From: Lachnospiraceae bacterium 3-1
GTDB taxonomy: Bacteria; Bacillota; Clostridia; Lachnospirales; Lachnospiraceae
Direction of reading: 5' to 3'
Length of the DNA: 64,000 nt
Assembly (NCBI GenBank): GCA_000403255.2
Contig: KE159582.1
Coordinates: 596,793-660,792 of the forward strand
How positions within the stretch are numbered: the stretch's first letter is position 1; each line of letters opens with the position of its first letter. The notes beneath the pieces are model-generated. The model saw nothing but the letters and a program-made list of their open reading frames with translations, made no database searches and was not told where the DNA came from. The translations under genes and the position numbers were made by a program. Positions 52,992 through 63,771 of this stretch are shown piece by piece.

Positions 52992-54283
52992 TAGTGTGAC
53001 ATATATCGGATATGGTGCATTTTGGGGCTGCAAGAATTTAAAGGAGGTCACAATTCCTGCTAGCATGATATCTACGTCAGATGCTCCTGCTGGAAGCATT
53101 TAAAGAAATATATTTCAGTATTGCAGCAGTTTAGAAAGTATAAACGTAGCGGAAACAAATCCTGTATTTGACAGCAGAGATAATTGCAATGCAGTGATTC
53201 AAAAAAAGATGATGGAAATATTCTTGTCATGGGATGTAAAAATACTAAGATTCCAGATAGTGTGACTCAGATAGGAGAGCAGGCATTTGCAGGCTGCAGT
53301 GATTTGTCGGATATAACAATTCCAAATGGTGTGACGAATATCGCAGCGTGGGCATTTTGGGATTGCAGTAAATTGAAGAGAATTACTATTCTGCCTAACG
53401 TAACAAACATAGGATCGTGGGCAGTTGGTTGGGGTACATCAGAGGGGAATGGCAACGGCTCTGGTGTGGCTTACTCTGATTTTATTGTTTGTGGCATGAG
53501 CGGTTCAGAAGCGGAATGGTAAGCAGATGAGAATGGGTTACAATTTGAATCGGCGTCCGCGAATGATTTGTGTGGGGCAACAGTGGTATTGGAGCACGAT
53601 TGCTATGCTTATGATGGGGCGGAAAAAAGCCCTCTGTCACGGTAAAAATAGGAGAAAATACACTGGTTTTGGGCACAGATTATACAGTTGAATACAGAGA
53701 TAATGTGAGTGTAGGAACCGCCAAGGCGATTATTTCAGGCATCGGAAATTATACTGGCAACGTGGAAAGGGCATTTACCATTCAGGGTGATATTGCAAAG
53801 GCATCCGTAACATTGGAAAAAACTAGTTATACTTATGACGGAACAGCGAAGACCCCATCGGTAACCGTGAAGCTTGATGGAAAAACATTAGCCCTAAATA
53901 CAGATTACACAGTTTCCTATAATAATAACATTAAAGTAGGGACAGCCAAGGCAACCGTGACAGAAAAAGGCAACTACACGAGAAGCAAGAAGGTAAACTT
54001 CACAATAGTGAAAGCAGAGGAGAAGCCAGAGCCAGCTTCCAAGATTACTTGAAAGAAAACCGTGTACAGGGTGTCATACGGTGCAAAGCCATTCAAAATC
54101 AATGCAACATCAAAGAGTAAGATGACCTTTACAAGTTCAAAGCTAAAGATTGCTGTAGTAGATAAGAATACAGGCAGGGTGACAATCAAAAACACTGGAG
54201 TTGCCACCATAACCATCAAGGCAGGAAAGGTATCTAAGAAGGTAAAGTGCATGGAGCAAGGCAAAAATGAGCGGCAAGATTAA
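52978..54283 (+). pseudogene. Broken BspA-like leucine-rich-repeat surface protein gene
   Basis: Joined frames read KIPDSVTYIGYGAFWGCKNLKEVTIPAS, then TKIPDSVTQIGEQAFAGCSDLSDITIPNGVTNIAAWAFWDCSKLKRITI (LRR_5 repeats of BspA type), then Ig-like repeats (TDYTVEYRDNVSVGTAKAIISGIGNYTGNVERAFTI; YTYDGTAKTPSVTVKLDGKTL), then a cell-surface-type tail. Lesions are TAA at 53101, a frameshift at A7 (53201-53207), TAA at 53520, a frameshift in the A6 run near 53623 and TGA at 54050. Signal peptide and start are missing because the 5' end is joined to the integrase stub. No product is expected. Confidence 0.85.
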
Positions 54284-54324
54284 GAAGTAAATCCTGATGT
54301 ACCAGTTTAGTAACTATTGTCCGC

Positions 54325-55077
54325 TTGTTTGACAGGGGGACACGGAAGATTCGGCTGACGAATGAAGGTCTACTGCTCCGGCGCCGGGCAGAGGAAATTC
54401 TACAGTTGGTTGATAAAACAGAAAAAGAATTGGTAGAGCAGGAAGAACAGGTAGAGGGAAAGATTTCTATTGGATGCGGGGAAATTGCGTCTGTGCAGAC
54501 GCTCCCGGATCTGATTCGGAATTTCCATCAAAAATATCCCCTTGTTACTTTTGATCTGTTTACAGCAACTGCGGATTTGGTAAAAGAACAGATGGATAAG
54601 GGACTGCTTGATTTAGGATTGCTCCTAGAGCCGATTGAGATGGGAAAATATGAGTTTATCCGCCTGAATATGAAAGAGAGATGGGTAGTTTTGATGTTGC
54701 CGGATGATCCGCTTGCAAGGAAAAAGTATGTCAAGGCAGACGAACTGGCAGAACTGCCGTTGATTCTTCCGCAAAGAATGCAGGTGCAGAGTGAATTGGC
54801 AAGCTGGTTTGGGGACTATTATAAAAATCTGAATATCTTGTTTACCAGTAATCTGAGTACCAATGGTGCAGTTATGGTAAGCAGGGGGCTGGCATATTCT
54901 TTGGTCATTGAAGGTGCGGTTCCTTTTTGGGACTCATCAAAGATTGTCTGCCGGCCGCTCTATCCAGAGCTTATGGCAACGTGTGTTTTGGCATGGAAAC
55001 GGGAACAGCCATTTAGTCTGGCGGCTACAAAATTTATAGAATACGCAAAATGCTTTTTAAGCATGAGTGAGACATAA
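54325..55077 (+). pseudogene. LysR-type regulator lacking its DNA-binding domain
   Basis: The frame reads LFDRGTRKIRLTNEGLLLRRRAEEILQLVDKTEKELVEQEEQVEGKISIGCGEIASVQTLPDLI, matching LysR proteins from about residue 50 onward, including the full effector-binding domain. The first helix-turn-helix is absent: the upstream frame is stopped by TGA at 54295, after the BspA remnant. The TTG at 54325 is the LF codon of the homologous region, not a true start. It cannot bind DNA normally. Confidence 0.8.
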
Positions 55078-55189
55078 AAACTCAGTATTTGATATATATC
55101 AGACATATGATTATAATGTAAGTGCAGGGATGAGGCAGGCAGATTTGGAACCGCACTTACATTTTTGTTTTAGGAGGGGATGCTTTTTC

Positions 55190-55612
55190 ATGGAACCAGA
55201 TATCTATGCTCTTTCCAAAGCCGGCTTTAGTAAAGAGAGGATTGAGGAAATAACCAGGTGCGATGATAAGGAGATACAGATACGGATGCTCAGGATACGG
55301 TATTTGATTGGCTTGGGGACATTGGGATATCCGGCTCACAGGAGCAGGATACGGCAAAAGGTGAAATCGCTATTCCAATCACAATTGGCGATATTTAAGC
55401 GCCGGAGTAATACATTAGACGGTGTTCTGTATGATACGCCACTGGCAGAGGAAATAAAAGCATATTTTCCGCTTACGATTTCCATGTCAGGATATGGCGG
55501 AAGGGAGTATTACGGCGGTGTGGATTTTTACCTGGAGAATTTGGAAGACGGTCAGAAGAGTTTTGAGAACCTTGACAGCCGGAAGGAGATTACTTTTTCG
55601 CTGGCACAGTAA
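55190..55612 (+). CDS. Chimeric ORF: unknown N-terminus, truncated cyclophilin-like C-terminus
   Basis: A 140-residue ORF starting at ATG 55190, 10 nt after AGGAGGGG (55172-55179). The first ~55 residues (MEPDIYALSKAGFSKERIEEITRCDDKEIQIRMLRIRYLIG) resemble small proteins of Firmicutes mobile elements. From ~70 on, DGVLYDTPLAEEIKAYFPLTISMSGYGGREYYGGVDFYLENLEDGQKSFEN resembles a cyclophilin-like fold domain, which then breaks off into SRKEITFSLAQ. It looks like a join of two gene pieces with a frameshifted end. Probably non-functional. Confidence 0.5.
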   Translation: MEPDIYALSKAGFSKERIEEITRCDDKEIQIRMLRIRYLIGLGTLGYPAHRSRIRQKVKSLFQSQLAIFKRRSNTLDGVLYDTPLAEEIKAYFPLTISMSGYGGREYYGGVDFYLENLEDGQKSFENLDSRKEITFSLAQ

Positions 55613-55671
55613 AAAGCAGCGCTCACATATTTAGAAAGTGGGATTATGCTAAAAAAACAGGAGATAAAGAT

Positions 55672-56061
55672 ATGAGCCAATGAAAAGAAAGCGATAATAT
55701 TCGGTGTCCGTTGGAGTATGGACTTAAAATACTCGGCAGCAGATGGAATGCTAGAATTATTTGTGTTTTGTCAGCAAAAGAAGTTCTTCGGTATAATGAA
55801 CTTAGAAAGCAAATAGGAAACATTACAGATGCTGTACTCACAGCTTCATTGAAAAGCCTGATTGAAAGTGAGATCGTGGTGAGAAAATCTTATGATGAGG
55901 TTCCTCTCCGTGTAGAGTATTCGTTATCAGAAAAGGGAAATTCTGTTGTTCCAATCATACATAGTATTTGTAAATGGTCAGGGATTTTTATAAAGAAGAT
56001 AAAGAAAATATTAGCGTACATTGCCAGAGATGTGATTACAATGAATACGGTATGGATTTAA
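55672..56061 (+). pseudogene. HxlR-type winged-helix regulator with stop at codon 4
   Basis: The frame from ATG 55672, 8 nt after AGGAG (55659-55663), reads MSQ-stop-KESDNIRCPLEYGLKILGSRWNARIICVLSAKEVLRYNELRKQIGNITDAVLTASLKSLIESEIVVRKSYDEVPLRVEYSLSEKG. That is an HxlR domain in full (CPLEYGLKILGSRW is the family opening). The TGA at 55681 blocks the normal start. Restart at TTG 55711 is possible but has no good RBS. Either a recent pseudogene or a sequence error. Confidence 0.75.
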
Positions 56062-56247
56062 GCATGGTGAATGTTTATGAAACAGTATGTAGCTTGTATA
56101 TGGATTACATATTTTAGAGAAAGAGAAATAGGCTGTAACTATGGTAAAGCATAGTTTATTCATATCTTTGCTATTAGGGAAATGTGGTAAAATTAAGCAT
56201 GAAATATGATGAAAAAGAGCATTTCCTAATGCTGGATTGGAGGGTAT

Positions 56248-57147
56248 ATGACACTACAACAATTAAAATATATGATAATCGTTGCGGAAAGAGGTTCTAT
56301 TACAGAAGCGGCAAAAGAACTGTATATTTCTCAGCCAAGTCTTTCCGGCGCAATCAAGGAAGTGGAAAAGGAATCTGGAATAACAATTTTCAGCCGCTGC
56401 CGGGCAGGAGTAGCGCTGACAAAGGAGGGAATGGAGTTTTTAGGATATGCAAGGCAGGTAGTTCAGCAGATGGAACTTCTGGAATCAAAATATATTGATA
56501 AGAAACCTGCAAAACAAAGGTTTTGTGTTTCAACGCAGCATTATACTTTCACAACAAATGCGTTTGTGGAATTGATACAACATTTTGGGCAGGAACGGTT
56601 TGAGTTTATCCTGAATGAAACCCAGACGCATCAGATTGTGGAAGATGTACGAAACAGGTTTAGTGATTTGGGAATCCTGTATCTTTGCAACAGCAATGAA
56701 AATGTGCTGAGAAAGCTGTTTGAAGAATACAATCTGAATTTTTTTGAATTGTTTACTGCAACGCCTCATATTTTTATAGGTAAAGACCACCCGTTGGCAA
56801 AATGCGCATCTGTCAGACTGGATGATCTGAAACCATATCCCCGGCTTAGTTTTGTGCAGGGAACTTATGAATCATCCAATTATTCGGAGGAGCTTTTCAG
56901 CAATGAACCCGCTGAAAGGAGTATTAAGGTCAGTGACCGTGCAGCGATTGTAAATTTGATGATTGGATTGGATGGATATACAATTTCAAGTGGTATTTTC
57001 CCTAAATATCTGCAAGGGGATTCTATCGTTTCTATCCCTCTGGAGGAAGATGAGGTGATGCATATTGGATATATACTGAACAAGGATAAAGAATTGTCGG
57101 AATTAGGAGAGATTTATGTTGAGGCTTTGAAACAGTACCGGACATAA
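56248..57147 (+). CDS. LysR-family transcriptional regulator
   Basis: A 299-residue intact LysR protein. The N-terminal helix-turn-helix is MTLQQLKYMIIVAERGSITEAAKELYISQPSLSGAIKEVEKESGITIFSR (~1-50); the effector domain spans ~90-299. It has a TGGAGGG ribosome-binding site. Just downstream of the gene, before the LysE-type exporter gene, lies a palindrome ACATAGG-N5-CCTATGT (57153-57171) of LysR-box form. It therefore probably controls the exporter and amino-acid enzyme cluster to the right. The leader also has TTAGGGAAATG (56174) pairing with CATTTCCTAA (56220). The effector is unknown. Confidence 0.9.
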   Translation: MTLQQLKYMIIVAERGSITEAAKELYISQPSLSGAIKEVEKESGITIFSRCRAGVALTKEGMEFLGYARQVVQQMELLESKYIDKKPAKQRFCVSTQHYTFTTNAFVELIQHFGQERFEFILNETQTHQIVEDVRNRFSDLGILYLCNSNENVLRKLFEEYNLNFFELFTATPHIFIGKDHPLAKCASVRLDDLKPYPRLSFVQGTYESSNYSEELFSNEPAERSIKVSDRAAIVNLMIGLDGYTISSGIFPKYLQGDSIVSIPLEEDEVMHIGYILNKDKELSELGEIYVEALKQYRT

Positions 57148-57152
57148 ATAAA

Positions 57153-57171
57153 ACATAGGCATATCCTATGT
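57153..57171 (+). promoter_or_regulatory. Candidate LysR box upstream of the exporter gene
   Basis: ACATAGG (57153-57159) and CCTATGT (57165-57171) are perfect 7-bp inverted arms with a 5-bp centre, about 75 nt before ATG 57247, the usual place for a LysR activation site. Promoter elements downstream are not clear. Confidence 0.5.
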
Positions 57172-57246
57172 AACAGCATATAAAACAGATATTACCTATT
57201 ACATAACGTTCCGTGCTAAGATATAGAAACGGAAAGGAGGCAAAAA

Positions 57247-58844
<1,598 letters not shown>

Positions 58845-58895
58845 CAGCCTGTTTCATATCAAAAAACAGAGATAGAAATTTTAGGAGGAATTGAT

Positions 58896-60158
58896 TTGAA
58901 AGACGAAACGAAATGTTTACATGCAGGCTACCAGCCTAAGAACGCAGAACCGAGAGTTATGCCGATTGTGCAAAGCACCACATATGTTTATGACTCTACG
59001 GAAGAAGTTGCAGCAGTGTTTGATGATCCAATGAAGTCATTGATCTATTCCAGATTTGGAAATCCGACAGTAATGGCGGTTGAAGATAAGATTGCAGAGC
59101 TGGAAGGCGGCATTGGCGCAATGTGTACTACATCAGGTCAGGCGGCTGTACTGTTGTCACTGCTCAATATTTGTAATGCGGGAGACAGTTTTATCAGCAC
59201 AATGGAAATTTACGGAGGTTCTGTCAACCTGTTTTCACATACTCTTAGACGGTTGGGGATTGAGTGTATTTATATTGATAAAAACGCAACAGATGAAGAA
59301 ATAGATGCAGCGTTTCAATCAAATACAAAGGCGGTATTCGGAGAAACGATTGCGAACCCTGCTCTGACAGTTTTTGATATAGAACGATTTGCGGCTATTG
59401 CACATAAACATGGTGTTCCGCTGATTGTAGATAATACGTTTGCGACGCCTATCTTGTGCAAACCTTTTGAATTTGGGGCAGATATAATCGTTCATTCCAC
59501 ATCAAAGTATATGGACGGTCATGCCGTACAGGTTGGGGGAGTGATTGTAGACAGTGGGAATTTTGACTGGTCAAATGGCAAGTTCCCGGATTTGACAGAG
59601 CCGGATGAATCCTATCATGGGATTTCCTATACAGAAACATATGGGAAGAAGGCATATATTGTAAAGGCGAGGATGCAGCTCATGCGTGATTTTGGCGTTT
59701 ATCCTGCCGCACATTCCGCATTTTTACTGAATCTTGGTCTTGAAACATTGGCAGTCAGAATGAAGCAGTATTGTGAAAACGCTATGACAGTAGCGGAATA
59801 TTTAGAGCAGTCAGACAAAGTGGAAAAGGTAAATTATCCGGGATTAAAGGGCGATGAAAATTATGGATTGGCTAGGAAGTATCTGAGCGGATGCAGCGGC
59901 GTTATTTCTTTTGTCATTAAAGGGGGCAAAGAAACAGCGATAAAATTTATGAATAAGTTGCAGCTTGCATCAAATGAGGTTCATGTTTCAGATATACGAA
60001 CCTGTGTATTACATCCTGCAAGTGAGACGCATCGGCAGTTGACAGATGAACAGTTGGTTGCTGCGGGGATTGAGCAGGGATTGGTTCGCCTCTCCGTTGG
60101 TTTGGAAAATGTAGAGGACATTATTGCAGATCTGGAACAGGCATTTTCTGAACTGTGA
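58896..60158 (+). CDS. Cys/Met-metabolism PLP enzyme (O-acetylhomoserine sulfhydrylase/methionine gamma-lyase-like)
   Basis: A 420-residue PLP enzyme of the gamma family. The Schiff-base lysine is in HSTSKYMDGHAVQVGGV (~209), and YSRFGNPTVMAVEDKIAELEGG and MCTTSGQAAVLLSLL are conserved. NGKFPDLTEPDESYHGISY fits the MetY/OAH-sulfhydrylase subgroup. Start is TTG 58896, 7 nt after AGGAGG (58883-58888). It could make homocysteine or cleave methionine or cysteine conjugates; the family is broad. Gap to the next gene is 42 nt. Confidence 0.88.
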   Translation: MKDETKCLHAGYQPKNAEPRVMPIVQSTTYVYDSTEEVAAVFDDPMKSLIYSRFGNPTVMAVEDKIAELEGGIGAMCTTSGQAAVLLSLLNICNAGDSFISTMEIYGGSVNLFSHTLRRLGIECIYIDKNATDEEIDAAFQSNTKAVFGETIANPALTVFDIERFAAIAHKHGVPLIVDNTFATPILCKPFEFGADIIVHSTSKYMDGHAVQVGGVIVDSGNFDWSNGKFPDLTEPDESYHGISYTETYGKKAYIVKARMQLMRDFGVYPAAHSAFLLNLGLETLAVRMKQYCENAMTVAEYLEQSDKVEKVNYPGLKGDENYGLARKYLSGCSGVISFVIKGGKETAIKFMNKLQLASNEVHVSDIRTCVLHPASETHRQLTDEQLVAAGIEQGLVRLSVGLENVEDIIADLEQAFSEL

Positions 60159-60200
60159 ATTTGAGATACTAAAATTTGTTTATTTGAAAGGAAAAGTAGA

Positions 60201-61331
60201 ATGATGAAGAAAATTCTTTTAGCGACTCCTACCATGCATACGGAGGAGCAGCAGTATATTCAGAAAGCATTTGAAACAAACTGGATTTCGCCGTTAGGAC
60301 CGAATGTAGATGAATTTGAGAATAAAGTGGCTGCTTATGTGGGTGCATCTTCTTCCGCTGCACTTTCGTCTGGAACAGCGGCGTTGCATTTGTCGGTTGT
60401 TTTAGCGGGGGTAAAGGAAAATGATATTGTATTTGTTCCTTCCCTAACTTTTGCAGCAAGTGTTAATCCAATTAGATACGAATATGCAACTCCTGTTTTT
60501 ATTGATTCGGAACGTGATACTTGGAATATGGATGCAGCGGCATTAAGGAAAGCGTTTGAAAAATATCCCCACCCGAAAGCTGTCATGGCAGTGCATTTGT
60601 ACGGCACATCAGCAAATATGGACGAAATCTGCGCACTTTGTAAGGAACATAATGTTCCTTTGATTGAAGATGCGGCGGAATCGTTGGGTACGACATATAA
60701 GGGGAAAATGACAGGTACTTTCGGGGATTATGGGATTTACTCCTTTAATGGAAACAAGATTATTACAACTTCAGGCGGAGGCATACTGGTTGCCAAACAG
60801 GAAAAAGATGTGGATAAAGCCCGGTTTTTATCAAGACAGGCTCGTGATCCTGCCAGATATTATCAGCATTCTACGATTGGTTATAATTATAGGATGTCAA
60901 ATGTTGTTGCCGGGATCGGATGCGGTCAAATGCAGCATATCGAGGAGCATATACAGAAGAAACAAGAAATTTATAAAGCGTATAAAGAAGCCTTTTCGGA
61001 TATAGAAGAGATAGAAATGAATCCATTAAATAGGGAAGGTATTGATAATAACTGGCTTTCCTGTATGACGATTTCCTCTGACAGTGATGTGACACCTACG
61101 CAGGTTATGGATGCCTTAGAAGCTGAGAATATTGAAACAAGACCAATATGGAAACCGATGCATTTGCAGCCTGTGTTTGAAGAATATGATTTTATTCAGG
61201 TAGAGGATGGGATAAGCGTAAGTGAAGATATTTTTAACAGAGGGCTTTGCCTGCCAAGTGATATTAAAAATACAAAAGAGGATATGGAACGCATTATAAA
61301 AATCGTGCGGAAACAGTTCCGGCAGCAGTAA
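60201..61331 (+). CDS. DegT/DnrJ/EryC1-family PLP aminotransferase
   Basis: A 376-residue aminotransferase. ISPLGPNVDEFENKVAAYVGASSSAALSSGTAALHLSVVLAGV opens it, PLIEDAAESLGTTYKGKMTGTFGDYGIYSFNGNKIITTSGGGIL carries the PLP Lys (NGNKI, ~185), and DNNWLSCM and SDIKNT lie near the end. It resembles PglE-type UDP-4-keto-sugar transaminases. No NDP-sugar or glycosyltransferase genes lie nearby, so its substrate here is unclear. Confidence 0.9.
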   Translation: MMKKILLATPTMHTEEQQYIQKAFETNWISPLGPNVDEFENKVAAYVGASSSAALSSGTAALHLSVVLAGVKENDIVFVPSLTFAASVNPIRYEYATPVFIDSERDTWNMDAAALRKAFEKYPHPKAVMAVHLYGTSANMDEICALCKEHNVPLIEDAAESLGTTYKGKMTGTFGDYGIYSFNGNKIITTSGGGILVAKQEKDVDKARFLSRQARDPARYYQHSTIGYNYRMSNVVAGIGCGQMQHIEEHIQKKQEIYKAYKEAFSDIEEIEMNPLNREGIDNNWLSCMTISSDSDVTPTQVMDALEAENIETRPIWKPMHLQPVFEEYDFIQVEDGISVSEDIFNRGLCLPSDIKNTKEDMERIIKIVRKQFRQQ

Positions 61332-61372
61332 AATTGTCGTTGTAGACAGGATAGAAGTTTAGGAGGTTTTCT

Positions 61373-62467
61373 ATGAGAAATGTATATAATTTTTCTGCAG
61401 GTCCGGCAGTTTTACCAAAGTCCGTCTTACAGGAGGCAGCAGATGAAATGCTAGACTATAAGGGCAGCGGTATGTCTGTTATGGAAATCAGCCACCGTTC
61501 TTTTTTGTTCCAGTCCATTATTGATGAAACAGAGCAGGATTTACGCATCCTTATGAATATTCCGGACGATTATGTGGTTTTGTTTCTGCAAGGTGGAACT
61601 TCTCTGCAATTCTCCATGATTCCAATGAATTTCATGCGGAACGGAAAAGCAGATTATATTTTGACAGGATACTGGGCAAAGAAGGCATATGAGGAAGCGA
61701 AAAGATACGGAAAGATCAATATTGCAGCATCTTCGGAAGGCGATAATTTTTCATATATCCCGGATTGCAGTGATTTGGAAATTGATCAGGACTCGGATTA
61801 TGTATATATGTGTGAAAACAATACAATCTATGGAACCAAATTTCATTGCTGCCCGAACAGTCACGGAAAGGTACTTGTGAACGATATATCTTCCAGTTTT
61901 TTATCGGAGCCGATGAATGTTTCAGATTATGGTATGCTTTTTGGCGGCGTACAAAAAAATCTGGCACCTGCCGGACTGGTTATCGCTATTATGCACAAAG
62001 ACTTGATTTCCGATACGGTTCTATCCAATACGCCAACTATGCTGCAATACAAAATCCATGCAGATAAAAAATCACTATACAATACGCCGCCGACCTATAA
62101 TATCTATATGGTTGGTAAAGTAATTAAATGGATTCAGTCATTGGGCGGTTTGGAGAAGATGAAGGGACTCAATGAAAGAAAGGCGGCAGTCCTGTATGAT
62201 TATCTGGATTCCAGCTCATTGTTTTATGGTTTGGCAAATGCAGGCAGCAGGTCGCTTATGAATGTGACTTTCCGTACAAAGTCGGATGCGGTTGATGCGG
62301 AATTTATAAAGCAGGCTGAAAAACATGGAATTGTCAGCATAAAGGGACATCGTGCGATTGGCGGAATGAGAGCAAGTTTATATAATGCGATGCCGATAGA
62401 GGGTGTACAGCATTTGGTTGACTTTATGCGTGAGTTTGAAAATAGTGGTGATTATTATGCAAAATAG
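61373..62467 (+). CDS. serC: Phosphoserine aminotransferase
   Basis: A 364-residue SerC, the class V aminotransferase that makes phosphoserine from 3-phosphohydroxypyruvate. NVYNFSAGPAVLPKSVLQEAADEML opens it; LFLQGGTSLQFSMIPMN is conserved and the PLP Lys is in FGGVQKNLAPAGL (~197). GHRAIGGMRASLYNAMPIEGV is the substrate-binding end. AGGAGG precedes ATG 61373. serA and serB are not beside it, which is unusual for a housekeeping serC in this group. It overlaps the next gene by 11 nt. Confidence 0.95.
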   Translation: MRNVYNFSAGPAVLPKSVLQEAADEMLDYKGSGMSVMEISHRSFLFQSIIDETEQDLRILMNIPDDYVVLFLQGGTSLQFSMIPMNFMRNGKADYILTGYWAKKAYEEAKRYGKINIAASSEGDNFSYIPDCSDLEIDQDSDYVYMCENNTIYGTKFHCCPNSHGKVLVNDISSSFLSEPMNVSDYGMLFGGVQKNLAPAGLVIAIMHKDLISDTVLSNTPTMLQYKIHADKKSLYNTPPTYNIYMVGKVIKWIQSLGGLEKMKGLNERKAAVLYDYLDSSSLFYGLANAGSRSLMNVTFRTKSDAVDAEFIKQAEKHGIVSIKGHRAIGGMRASLYNAMPIEGVQHLVDFMREFENSGDYYAK

Positions 62468-63644
62468 TGATGTTTTTGAGAAAGACCGGAAGTATATTGC
62501 ACATACCTATCATCGCTTTCCGGCAGCGATAAAGAACGGGCATGGAGCGCAGGCAGAAGATTATGAGGGGAAAAAGTATATAGATTTTGGCAGTGGAATT
62601 GGAACAAATTCATTGGGGTTTTGTAATAGTAAATGGGTTCAGGCTGTTGTTTCTCAGGTTAGCCAATTACAGCATACTTCTAATTTGTTCTATACTTTGC
62701 CGGACAGTCTTTTAGCGGAACGTTTATGCGAAGTAACCGAATATTCTAAAGTTTTCTTTGGAAATTCCGGTGCTGAAGCGAATGAGGGGGCAATAAAAGT
62801 TGCAAGGAAGTATGGCATGAAGGTCAAGGGGGAGCATTGTAACCGTATTATTACACTGGAAAATTCCTTTCATGGAAGGACGGTTACAACGCTTTCCGCC
62901 ACAGGTCAGGATATATTCCACCAGCATTTTTTCCCTTTTACAGAAGGTTTTCTCTATGTCCCAGCAAACAACAGTCATGTGCTTCATGAAACGGTAGATG
63001 ATACGGTGTGTGCGGTTATGCTTGAGCTTGTGCAGGGGGAGAGCGGAGTAAATGTGCTGAAAAAAGAGTATGTAAAAGAGGTTGAACAGATATGCAAAGA
63101 AAAAGAGATTTTGCTTATCGTAGATGAGGTGCAGACAGGAGTGGGGCGGACAGGAACATTTCTATGCTGCGAACAATATGGGATACACCCTAATGTGGTT
63201 ACACTGGCGAAAGGATTGGGAGCAGGACTTCCAATCGGTGCCGTCCTCATGGATAAGCTGACTGAAAGTATATTACAGACAGGCGATCATGGTTCAACTT
63301 TTGGAGGGAATCCGGTGGTTTGTGCTGGTGCGCTTGAAGTGCTAAATCAGATTGCCGATGCGGACTTTCTGGCTGATGTCAATTCCAAATCCGAATATAT
63401 GCGTGAAAAATTATCAGCTTTGCCTAATATTATTGATGTATCAGGAATGGGATTGATGCTTGGTCTGTCCTTAAAGAAAGATTTAGAAGCAGGAAGAATT
63501 GCAGAAAAGTGTGTGGAAAAGGGACTTTTGATTTTGACTGCGAAAGAAAAACTTCGGATTATGCCGCCGCTGAATATTTCCCTGGAAGAAATAGATAAGG
63601 GACTTAATATTTTAAAAGAGTGTTTATCAGGTGTGTTATCGTAG
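62457..63644 (+). CDS. Class III aminotransferase, acetylornithine transaminase-like
   Basis: A 395-residue fold-type I PLP enzyme related to ArgD. HTYHRFPAAIKNGHGAQAEDYEGKKYIDFGSGIGTNSLG opens it; NSGAEANEGAIKVARKYG and ENSFHGRTVTTLSATGQ are conserved; the metal-type signature LIVDEVQTGVGRTG and PLP Lys in TLAKGLGAGLPIGAV (~247) are intact. ATG 62457 overlaps serC by 11 nt, so translation is coupled. Substrate could be acetylornithine or another omega-amino acid; argB, C and J are not present. Confidence 0.9.
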   Translation: MQNSDVFEKDRKYIAHTYHRFPAAIKNGHGAQAEDYEGKKYIDFGSGIGTNSLGFCNSKWVQAVVSQVSQLQHTSNLFYTLPDSLLAERLCEVTEYSKVFFGNSGAEANEGAIKVARKYGMKVKGEHCNRIITLENSFHGRTVTTLSATGQDIFHQHFFPFTEGFLYVPANNSHVLHETVDDTVCAVMLELVQGESGVNVLKKEYVKEVEQICKEKEILLIVDEVQTGVGRTGTFLCCEQYGIHPNVVTLAKGLGAGLPIGAVLMDKLTESILQTGDHGSTFGGNPVVCAGALEVLNQIADADFLADVNSKSEYMREKLSALPNIIDVSGMGLMLGLSLKKDLEAGRIAEKCVEKGLLILTAKEKLRIMPPLNISLEEIDKGLNILKECLSGVLS

Positions 63645-63681
63645 GTAGAAAATTGGGAACGTACAGGGAAAGGAGTTTAAT

Positions 63682-63771
63682 ATGGCTGATATTTTATACC
63701 GTTATAATAAGCAGGTCTATTTTAACATTACACTACTTTACAACTTTATAAATGATGCCCCTGTTTCTTAA
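63682..63771 (+). pseudogene. Radical SAM gene cut by an insertion sequence
   Basis: The ORF starts ATG 63682 with AAAGGAG upstream and reads MADILYRYNKQVYFNIT, resembling the start of TatD-associated radical SAM proteins just before their CxxxCxxC motif. It then changes to LLYNFINDAPVS and stops at 63769. The expected Cys motif is missing because IS sequence begins at about 63728. Identification of the family rests on only ~17 residues. Confidence 0.5.

Noticed and set aside
54325..55077. Complete LysR gene
   Set aside because: The helix-turn-helix is missing and the apparent start is an internal Leu codon.
63682..63771. Genuine 29-residue small protein or leader peptide
   Set aside because: Its first 17 residues match a radical SAM start and the remainder is IS sequence.
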